A stretch of DNA of 11,705 nt, from assembly GCA_045538075.1 (NCBI GenBank), contig JAZSQT010000104.1, forward strand, positions 1 through 11,705, written 5' to 3'. Both the position numbers and the translations under genes were made by a program. Positions 5,713-11,705 of this stretch are shown one piece after another. The DNA is from JAZSQT01 sp045538075. Lineage in GTDB: Bacteria > Chrysiogenota > Deferribacteres > Deferribacterales > Mucispirillaceae. Position 1 is the stretch's first letter; every line of letters begins with the position of its first letter. The notes under the pieces are model-generated. The model had not been told where the DNA came from and ran no database searches. It was given only the letters and a program-made list of their open reading frames with translations.

Positions 5713-8082
5713 TTAATTAATCTTTTCTCTCGTTATATTCGTTATGGTTATTGGCAAATCTTGTGGATTACGTAAACGATGTTCAATTAAATGTGTAGTT
5801 ATTTCAGAATTAAATTTGTATTCAATTTTATTTTTATGCACATTTATATCATATAATTTAGCAGACTTCTTTATTGCATGTATATATGTATCAAATTTTC
5901 CTTTGTCTAAATTATCTCCTGTAATAGTTATTTTATACTCACCTTTATCTAACTCTATATATGGTCCATACTGAATTCCATTTTTCTGTAAAACTATTCC
6001 TTCTATATTTTTAGAGCAATTATTACCACATAAGTAATAATGAACATCTTTAAATATATTATCTACACCGTTATTCAGAAATTCTATATTGATAGATTTA
6101 ATATAAATATCATTTAGAAAATCTATATTTAAAATTGTTCCTTGCGTAATATATACATTAATTTGATTTTTATCACACTTATAATCTTGAATAGTAAATA
6201 GAGTAGAATTACTGTATGATGCATGAATAAGATTATCACACGAATGATAATTTGGGTCTAAATTAAGTGTAGTTTTAATATAATTATTTTTATCTTCTAT
6301 ATTGTAATCAAATAATAAATTCAATTTAGAACTTTTTCCAACTCCATAAATAATATCTTTCTTTATGTTCCATTCTCCATTAAAAAAGGACTTATTTTTT
6401 TCATAATTTGTGTTATCTATAATTATATTCTTATCTATCATATTTCTTAAGTTATACGGATAATAAAATTCACCAGTATGAATGTATTTAGATTTATCTT
6501 TAACATCTACTGGAATTAAAACCTTTTCTAATGTGCTGAAATAACCACCCTTTTTATCTTCATACTTTCCTTTTAAGAAATGAAAAAATCTTTCTTCTCT
6601 TTTATCGTAATTATTTGCTATATTATTTTTATAAAAAGAAATTAAATAATTTTTCATATCAACTTGTGATGTTGGATAATCTTCTAACTTATAGCTATCA
6701 TTTCTACTATTTACATCTTTTACCATTAGAGCAACATGGTTCCTATGGGCAAAAAGACCATGGTCTCCAGTAATAATTATTAAACTATTATCATATACTC
6801 CACTTTCTTTTAATTTATCTAAAAATTCATTAACCATCATTAGTGAAGCATATCCTTGGTCATTGATATTTGAACTTTCTACTACGTTCAAATCTTTATC
6901 AACAACATAAGGACCATGAAAAGCATGTAATTGGACTGTAAAAAAAACTGGTTTTTCTGATTGGTTTTTAAATTGTTTATTTCTAACAAAATCTAAAAAC
7001 CAAAAATCCCATTCTATATGTGATTCATTTACTAAAAAATTTCCTTTCAAAAAATGTGGCATATATTTAAAGTAAGATGCATCAATAATTTCATTTACTT
7101 TATTAAGATTAAAATCGCTACTATTTGTATTAGACACTTTATAAGCACTATCATACAATTTTGGAGTGTGGTGGTAGTGATAATATGCGTATTTAGTATA
7201 AACTTTGTTTGACCAACCGTTATCTTTTAATACCTCTGGAGCACTATAACCAGATGTAAAAGACTCTTTTATCATTTCCTTAATAGGTATAGAGTTATCA
7301 TAAACTTTACCTGCAAATTGAGATAATACGGATAAATCAGTATATTGAATAACTGTAGAATAATTGCTATATATAGTAAAATCTTTAAAGGCTTTTTTTA
7401 TTTTATCTTCATTTAATAGCTTTTCAAATATTTTATAATCAAAAGTATCAAGTATGATATATATAATATTTTTATCTTTTGAAAAATTAAACATATCACG
7501 ATGATTTTTCATATCTTCTACAGTTAAATATACTTCTTTATTTTCACCAATATCATCTTTCGTAGCCATATTGCTTTTGACATTAGTAGCATTTATTACA
7601 GATGGGATTATTAATGATAATTGACTTATAATAATGATAAAAATAACTGGTTTAACTAATGTTATAATTTTTTTTGATAATAATACTCCAATTAATATAC
7701 ATATTATCCAAGTAATAGTGCTTATAAATCCTTGCAACTTTAATTTAGATAAGTCAGTAGAGCCGTCTAAAATGCCATATCCAAAGGTCAGAAATAATCC
7801 TTGCAACCAAAAGGCAACACCTACCATAAGCAATAAAGATAATAACGTATTGCTTAACTTATTTGGCACAATAACAACAAGTAACAATAAAATAACAGTT
7901 GTGATGATGAAAGGAAATGCCATCTCTAACATTAAATCAGAAAATGAAAACGTAAGACCATAGTAGTTATCAAAAAACACAGAAGTTGGCCCTAAAATAA
8001 ACAATGTTGCAGTAATAGAAAGCACTACAAGTAATCCATTATTTTTTATTAATCTATCTTTAATTATTTTCACAAAGTTCAT
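5713..8082 (-). CDS. Membrane-anchored alkaline-phosphatase/sulfatase-superfamily transferase with C-terminal glycan module
   Basis: From the preferred start this is a 789-residue protein. Five membrane segments (about 15-35, 49-72, 78-100, 120-138, 142-163) are followed by an extracytoplasmic catalytic domain of the LtaS/EptA-like superfamily. Metal-site landmarks are LDTFD (211-215), a Thr/Ser-rich YTDLS stretch (247-251) likely to hold the nucleophile, HAFHGPY (386-392), TGDHG (438-442) and HRNH (446-449). Beta-rich sequence without a clear family fills the C-terminal third. The last 101 residues match the end of the GT-C protein at 9633-11540. Enzymes of this type move phospho-alcohol groups (phosphoglycerol, phosphoethanolamine) onto glycans or lipids outside the membrane, or hydrolyse them. 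As first gene before the phosphonate genes it may decorate the same polymer. I chose the ATG at 8082 because AAGGGG lies six bases before it; an ATG at 8103, seven codons earlier, has no visible site. Superfamily sure, substrate unknown. Confidence 0.85.
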   Translation of the reverse strand: MNFVKIIKDRLIKNNGLLVVLSITATLFILGPTSVFFDNYYGLTFSFSDLMLEMAFPFIITTVILLLLVVIVPNKLSNTLLSLLLMVGVAFWLQGLFLTFGYGILDGSTDLSKLKLQGFISTITWIICILIGVLLSKKIITLVKPVIFIIIISQLSLIIPSVINATNVKSNMATKDDIGENKEVYLTVEDMKNHRDMFNFSKDKNIIYIILDTFDYKIFEKLLNEDKIKKAFKDFTIYSNYSTVIQYTDLSVLSQFAGKVYDNSIPIKEMIKESFTSGYSAPEVLKDNGWSNKVYTKYAYYHYHHTPKLYDSAYKVSNTNSSDFNLNKVNEIIDASYFKYMPHFLKGNFLVNESHIEWDFWFLDFVRNKQFKNQSEKPVFFTVQLHAFHGPYVVDKDLNVVESSNINDQGYASLMMVNEFLDKLKESGVYDNSLIIITGDHGLFAHRNHVALMVKDVNSRNDSYKLEDYPTSQVDMKNYLISFYKNNIANNYDKREERFFHFLKGKYEDKKGGYFSTLEKVLIPVDVKDKSKYIHTGEFYYPYNLRNMIDKNIIIDNTNYEKNKSFFNGEWNIKKDIIYGVGKSSKLNLLFDYNIEDKNNYIKTTLNLDPNYHSCDNLIHASYSNSTLFTIQDYKCDKNQINVYITQGTILNIDFLNDIYIKSINIEFLNNGVDNIFKDVHYYLCGNNCSKNIEGIVLQKNGIQYGPYIELDKGEYKITITGDNLDKGKFDTYIHAIKKSAKLYDINVHKNKIEYKFNSEITTHLIEHRLRNPQDLPITITNITREKIN

Positions 8083-8088
8083 TCCAAA

Positions 8089-8094
8089 CCCCTT
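8089..8094 (-). promoter_or_regulatory. Shine-Dalgarno site that favours the start at 8082
   Basis: On the minus strand AAGGGG is followed by six bases (tttgga) and ATG. The upstream in-frame ATG at 8103 is preceded only by AT-rich sequence without a G-rich site. This supports translation of the transferase from 8082. Confidence 0.6.
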
Positions 8095-8126
8095 ATTATC
8101 CATTAATACAGATATTTTAAAAAATA

Positions 8127-8153
8127 TGTATACTATTATTTAAAAAAAAGCAA
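8127..8153 (-). promoter_or_regulatory. Possible promoter of the phosphonate/transferase operon
   Basis: The 8083-8294 gap is the only substantial one upstream of the seven-gene array, so a promoter is expected here. On the minus strand a TTGCTT-like box (8153-8148) is followed, after a T-run and 15 bases, by TATACA (8132-8127). The spacing is short and such sequences are common by chance in AT-rich DNA, so the exact site is weakly supported. Confidence 0.25.
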
Positions 8154-8294
8154 AATAAATTTCAAAAAGATAACATGGGACTTAGTTTAACTAATTAACA
8201 CCATAATAAAATATAAACAAATTACTTTACATGATTTTAGATTTTTAAATATTTTCTTAGATATTTCAGCAATATAATTCTTTTTTTCTTACAA

Positions 8295-8948
8295 TCAGAG
8301 CAACCCTAATTTAGCGACACTTGTGTATCCTTTTTTAGAGATTATAATATGGTCAACGAGATTAATATCAAAAGTAGATAAAGCATTTTTAATTTTGTTG
8401 GTCATTGTAATATCTCCATCACTTGGCACTAAATTTCCAGATGGGTGGTTGTGGACAACTATAACATTTACTGCCTTATATTTAAGGGCTAATTCTGCCA
8501 ATTCTCTTGGAAATACTACAGTAGCATTAATAGTGCCTTTAGATATAATTTCGTAATGAATAAGTTTATTTTGAGCGTTTAAGAATACTACGGCAAAATT
8601 TTCTTTTTTACCTAATGATATGCTATATTTAAAGAAGTAGTATATTGCTTCTGCTGAATTTAAATCCATTGAAGATAAAGCAACTTCTTTTTTGCATCTA
8701 TCAAAAAGTTCTTTTATAGCTGTAAAAAATATATTAGTTTGTTTTCCTACGCCGTCTATATCAGATAAGTCGCTATTAAATATATTTAAAAAGGATTGGG
8801 TTTTAAATAAAATATTATCAGCTATAGGTTTAATATCTTTTCTTGGCATAACAAAGCTCAAAAGAAGTTCTAAAAGTTCAGGATTTGAAGTTAACGCAGA
8901 GTTTTTAGTAAATTTTTCTTTAAGTTCTTCTTTTGATATATCTTTCAT
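8295..8948 (-). CDS. radC: RadC-family JAMM/MPN-domain protein (UPF0758)
   Basis: The 217-residue protein has the full RadC layout. A helical N-terminal part includes LLELLLSFVMPRKDIKPIA (about 25-43). It also has a helix-hairpin-helix-like DIDGVGKQ turn (63-70). The C-terminal JAMM domain has the metal-binding motif HNHPSGNLVPSDGD (166-179; H166, H168, S176 and D179 being the expected ligands). The end, LVDHIIISKKGYTSVAKLGLL, is typical. Proteins of this family were once linked to DNA repair, but a direct role is not established; many copies ride on mobile or accessory regions. It is flanked on both sides by gaps of about 180-190 bases and is probably its own transcript. Only a weak GGG site precedes the ATG. 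Family call very strong, function in the cell open. Confidence 0.93.
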   Translation of the reverse strand: MKDISKEELKEKFTKNSALTSNPELLELLLSFVMPRKDIKPIADNILFKTQSFLNIFNSDLSDIDGVGKQTNIFFTAIKELFDRCKKEVALSSMDLNSAEAIYYFFKYSISLGKKENFAVVFLNAQNKLIHYEIISKGTINATVVFPRELAELALKYKAVNVIVVHNHPSGNLVPSDGDITMTNKIKNALSTFDINLVDHIIISKKGYTSVAKLGLL

Positions 8949-9131
8949 ATATTAACCCGTATAACTTAAATTTTATTAATTATATATTATAAGATAAAAA
9001 TATTACGATAATGTTTAAATCTACATAGTTTTTTATAAATTATAAAAATTATTGAAATAGTAAATAATGTTAATTTGTGAGTAGATATTATTAAAATTAT
9101 TATGTGATTTTAATTTATAAAATAAACTAAA

Positions 9132-9443
9132 TTATTCATCTCTAGTTCTATATCTATAATCTTTTACTGGTTGTATGGCAGGTTTTTTATTCTTTACTTC
9201 ATTTCCGTTTATATCAACTTCATGTTCATCAATTAAGTATAACAACATCTTAAAATTATGTTCAAAGTCTTTTAATGTCATATAATCTTTCTTTGAGCTA
9301 ATATAATGTAGTAGCAAATCACTTCTTAACTGGCTTTCTGATTTAATTGTAAAATTTTGAGGCTTATTATCTGGTAAAGAAGAATCTTTTTCGTATATTT
9401 TATAATACCTTTCCACTTTTAATATCCATAACAATTTAAACAA
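9132..9443 (-). CDS. Small protein of unknown function, start inside an inverted-repeat arm
   Basis: I do not recognise this protein of up to 103 residues. It is hydrophilic and probably cytoplasmic, with helical segments (SESQLRSDLLLHYISSKK, LKDFEHNFKMLLYLIDEHEVDI) and a basic end (YRYRTRDE). The longest frame starts at TTG (9443) with no clear ribosome-binding site; GTG at 9417-9419 is an alternative. An ATG at 9427-9429 in another frame opens MDIKSGK and stops two codons later. Removing one G at its end would give MDIKSGKYYKIYEKD, joining smoothly to this frame, so a frameshift or truncated start is possible. The first twelve codons and the upstream region recur in inverted orientation at 11590-11705. 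A TATAAT box about 30 bases upstream is conserved in both copies. Real gene likely, exact start uncertain. Confidence 0.5.
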   Translation of the reverse strand: MFKLLWILKVERYYKIYEKDSSLPDNKPQNFTIKSESQLRSDLLLHYISSKKDYMTLKDFEHNFKMLLYLIDEHEVDINGNEVKNKKPAIQPVKDYRYRTRDE

Positions 9444-9523
9444 TATTTTAGCAACTACTTATATTAATTAATCATATTATATATCATTAATCAAGAAAAA
9501 TTTTTATAGTTGATAAATTTATT
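9408..9523. repeat. Left arm of a 116-bp inverted repeat
   Basis: This stretch is the reverse complement of 11590-11705 with no gaps and two mismatches (at 9472 and 9485), counted by eye. It covers the first codons and upstream region of the small ORF at 9132-9443. Homology stops abruptly at 9523. The other end cannot be seen because the partner arm runs into the window edge, so the repeat may be longer. Confidence 0.95.
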
Positions 9524-9632
9524 CTATACCATTAAAAGCTAATCTAATACTTCAATTTATACTTAAATCCCATGATACAATATACTTATTATAATAAGAA
9601 AATAAATACTATATCAAATTATGGCATGTTAC

Positions 9633-11540
9633 TTACTCCATTTTTTGTCTAACAATTGATTTAATAGTTACTGGCAATTCTTGATTATTAAATATTCTAT
9701 GTTCAATATTCTTTGTTCTTTTGTTCAATTCAAAAGTATATTCTATTAAGTTATTTTCTACTTTTATATTATTTAGTTCAATTTTCTCTTTTCTATCTAC
9801 TGAATACGTATCAAACGCTATTTTTTCTAAATTATCTCCAGTAATGGTAACCTTATATACACCTTTGTTTAAAGGGATATATGGTCCGTATTGAACTCCT
9901 CCAGCTTGTAAAATGATACTATCTTTATCTTTATTGCAATTATTACAAGAGTATCTAAATAAAGAATTATCACCAAAATATTTACTTATATCGTAATTGA
10001 ACTCCAGTATATATATTTTTTTATATAATGAATTGCCAACTTCACTTGGACGTAACCCAAAAGATACATTATCAAATTTATGTAAATTTGAATAATCATT
10101 AAATATTTTTTTGTAATTTTCTATTTCTTCTTCTGTAGCAAGGATAAAATTTGCTGGTTTTTTATACCAACTTTCTTTTGACAACCAATACATTGGTTTA
10201 AGATCTATAAAAATAGCATTAACTTTAATTTGATTATTAGATAATAAGCTCATTACATTTGAAAGCCAAAATGTTGCATAACCATTAGTTAAATTCTTTT
10301 CTATTAAGAAAGATACCACTTCATTTTCTTTAACAATAGGTTTTTTTATCGGTTTTTCTATATTGTTGATAGCATTTGAAAGTAATAAAATAACTAATAA
10401 AATTTGAATGTATTTATGTTTGATATTATTTTTTCTTAAAAATCTGCTTATAATATCAAATATACCAATTCTTGATGTTAATATGATTAAATATAATATA
10501 ATTATTACGTAATATCTTAAACCAATAGCAACAGCTGAAAAAATATATATTCCGATAATTACTATTGGAGCTAATATCAAAAATTGATCAACAATTTTAA
10601 ATTTATTAAAATTAACAAATCCATAAATTAAAACAGAAAATAAAAACATTAAAATTAAAAACGATAACACTTGAAATATTGCATTATTTAATTGTAAACC
10701 AAAAAAATTGCTACCAGTAATAAACAAAAAATCATTAATTATTTGCCCTATTCTATCGGTTATTTGATCAAGTGTTGCAAACTTTTGTTCTACGTGATTA
10801 TAAGTAATACCACCCAACTGTATAACAATTTTTTCTATAATTTTTGCAAAAATTGTTCCAAAAACTATAGCAAGAAAAAGCAATAAATCAGCTTGTTTAT
10901 TTATATTTATAAATAAAAGTCTATAAAATAAAAGTAACAACATTGGTAAAACAAATATAAATACTGTATAAGAATTAGATACTGCAACAAATGTTAAAAT
11001 AGATATTAATGGGTAATACCGTTTCTTGATATGTGAATTATTTATTCTATCTATAAAAATTAAGATAAAAAGTATTACAACGTATGTTTCATTATGATAA
11101 GATGGATTTATAAAAAATTTTCCAAATTCCACGAAAGGTATTATTAATAAAGATATAAGAAGAAATATATTTGAATATGATATATTTTTGTATGTAGTGT
11201 CTCTGTAAACAAGCAAGTAAGATGATGCCATTATTAATACCATGATAATAGGTGGATAATAATAGTAAAATCCAAGATCCATGCCAAACATAGCATATGG
11301 CAATAAATTATAAAGGTACACTTCTATAATCCAATTTCTCGTAGAACCATACCACTCTTTTAATAAAAAATTACCATTTAGTATATCTTGAGCCATTAAC
11401 ATTGTAGAAACAGTATCAGAATCTACCAGAGGATACTTATACGCATAAGATGTAAGATAATATACGTATAATACAATTATTGATACACAATATATTATAA
11501 CTTGTTTATGATTTTTCATGAAATTAATTAATTTATTCAT
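9633..11540 (-). CDS. Polytopic GT-C-type glycosyltransferase-like membrane protein with C-terminal glycan module
   Basis: The 635-residue protein has about ten or more membrane segments in residues 13 to about 395 and a soluble C-terminal part from about 400. The first external loop carries D40-S-D42 followed by a conserved-looking AQDILNGNFLLKEWYG stretch. This is the arrangement of GT-C enzymes (ArnT/PMT-like), which use polyprenyl-phosphate sugars on the outer face of the membrane with an acidic first-loop motif. The last 101 residues (from about 535) align without gaps to the end of the transferase at 5713-8082, with about 52 identities, including QYGPYI, TITGDNL, FDTY and IEHR. AAGGA lies nine bases before the ATG, a well-supported start. 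The gene stands alone between two inverted-repeat arms. GT-C assignment is probable rather than certain; donor and acceptor are unknown, but the shared end suggests the same glycan as the transferase. Confidence 0.7.
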   Translation of the reverse strand: MNKLINFMKNHKQVIIYCVSIIVLYVYYLTSYAYKYPLVDSDTVSTMLMAQDILNGNFLLKEWYGSTRNWIIEVYLYNLLPYAMFGMDLGFYYYYPPIIMVLIMASSYLLVYRDTTYKNISYSNIFLLISLLIIPFVEFGKFFINPSYHNETYVVILFILIFIDRINNSHIKKRYYPLISILTFVAVSNSYTVFIFVLPMLLLLFYRLLFININKQADLLLFLAIVFGTIFAKIIEKIVIQLGGITYNHVEQKFATLDQITDRIGQIINDFLFITGSNFFGLQLNNAIFQVLSFLILMFLFSVLIYGFVNFNKFKIVDQFLILAPIVIIGIYIFSAVAIGLRYYVIIILYLIILTSRIGIFDIISRFLRKNNIKHKYIQILLVILLLSNAINNIEKPIKKPIVKENEVVSFLIEKNLTNGYATFWLSNVMSLLSNNQIKVNAIFIDLKPMYWLSKESWYKKPANFILATEEEIENYKKIFNDYSNLHKFDNVSFGLRPSEVGNSLYKKIYILEFNYDISKYFGDNSLFRYSCNNCNKDKDSIILQAGGVQYGPYIPLNKGVYKVTITGDNLEKIAFDTYSVDRKEKIELNNIKVENNLIEYTFELNKRTKNIEHRIFNNQELPVTIKSIVRQKME

Positions 11541-11564
11541 CGTTATTTATCCTTAATGATTTAA

Positions 11565-11570
11565 AGTATA
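11565..11570 (-). promoter_or_regulatory. Possible -10 box of the GT-C gene
   Basis: On the minus strand TATACT lies about 25 bases before the ATG, leaving room for a short leader that contains the AAGGA site. No convincing -35 box was found at 17 bases, so this is tentative. The box lies inside the interval bounded by the inverted repeat and would move with the gene if the segment inverted. Confidence 0.25.
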
Positions 11571-11589
11571 TATTTACTATCATAACTTA

Positions 11590-11705
11590 AATAAATTTAT
11601 CAACTATAAAAATTTTTCTTGATTAATAATATATAATATGGTTAATTAATATAAGTAGTTGCTAAAATATTGTTTAAATTGTTATGGATATTAAAAGTGG
11701 AAAGG
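11590..11705. repeat. Right arm of the 116-bp inverted repeat, cut by the window end
   Basis: Reverse complement of 9408-9523 with two mismatches and no gaps. It begins abruptly at 11590, about 50 bases upstream of the GT-C start codon, and still matches at the last base of the window, so its true length is unknown. Confidence 0.95.
11670..11705 (+). CDS. Partial second copy of the small unknown ORF, running off the window
   Basis: From TTG at 11670 the plus strand encodes the same first twelve residues (MFKLLWILKVER) as the ORF at 9132-9443, with the same upstream region and TATAAT box (11632-11637). It points away from the GT-C gene, so two copies of this ORF face outwards on either side of it. 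Only 36 bases are visible, so whether the copy is intact cannot be judged. The alternative ATG frame (11684-11686, MDIKSGK) is also conserved. Confidence 0.4.
   Translation, partial: MFKLLWILKVER

Noticed and set aside
7634..7963. Plus-strand open frame of 109 codons opposite the membrane part of the transferase
   Set aside because: Antisense to clear membrane segments; low-complexity composition typical of shadow frames.
8182..8194. Palindrome TTAGTT-T-AACTAA upstream of the operon as an operator
   Set aside because: Only six-base AT-rich arms and no second copy or regulator gene nearby, so it cannot be told from chance.
9585..9598. Perfect palindrome cttattataataag after the GT-C gene as a terminator
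   Set aside because: The stem is all A-T except at its ends and no T-run follows on the minus strand; such palindromes are expected by chance here.
9132..11705. Composite transposon carrying the GT-C gene
   Set aside because: No transposase domain can be recognised in the small ORF and no target duplication can be seen; kept only as one explanation of the inverted repeat.
1..11705. tRNA, rRNA or CRISPR array
   Set aside because: No cloverleaf-like segment, conserved rRNA stretch or regularly spaced direct repeats were found on reading either strand.

Overview
This is a strongly AT-rich window. Every well-supported gene lies on the minus strand, with short intergenic gaps and frequent stop/start overlaps. 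Several genes have clear Shine-Dalgarno sites (AGGAG, AAGGA, AAGGGG). The gene content (surface-glycan modification, YidC-like protein, RadC) suggests a low-G+C bacterium, possibly host-associated. I cannot name the lineage: the RadC reads vaguely alphaproteobacterial, and the palindromic repeat at the left end resembles elements I recall from several AT-rich Gram-negative groups.

Layout in the direction of transcription (right to left). The right end (about 9408-11705) holds a large polytopic membrane protein of GT-C glycosyltransferase type (9633-11540). It is enclosed by a nearly perfect 116-bp inverted repeat (9408-9523 and 11590-11705). Each arm carries the start of the same small unidentified ORF, pointing outwards: one copy is complete (9132-9443) and the other is cut by the window edge. 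Next comes a RadC-family JAMM-domain gene (8295-8948).

The left two thirds (237-8103) is a compact seven-gene array, very probably an operon. In order: a membrane-anchored alkaline-phosphatase/sulfatase-superfamily transferase; a fused cytidylyltransferase-PEP mutase; phosphonopyruvate decarboxylase; an iron-type alcohol dehydrogenase; a TagB/TagF-like CDP-alcohol phosphotransferase; a tiny membrane protein with a YLDP motif; and a short YidC/Oxa1-like protein. An imperfect palindromic repeat of about 100 bp (85-182) follows the last gene.

Read together, these genes predict a pathway that makes 2-hydroxyethylphosphonate (PEP to phosphonopyruvate to phosphonoacetaldehyde to hydroxyethylphosphonate), activates it as a CMP ester and transfers it to a surface glycan. 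The array has a reductase and no transaminase, which favours hydroxyethyl- over aminoethylphosphonate. Two further points link and regulate the system. The transferase and the distant GT-C protein end in the same 101-residue module (about half identical, no gaps, counted by eye), so they may act on the same glycan. The fusion gene contains a run of nine G, and loss or gain of one G gives a stop codon almost at once, the hallmark of a phase-variable switch.
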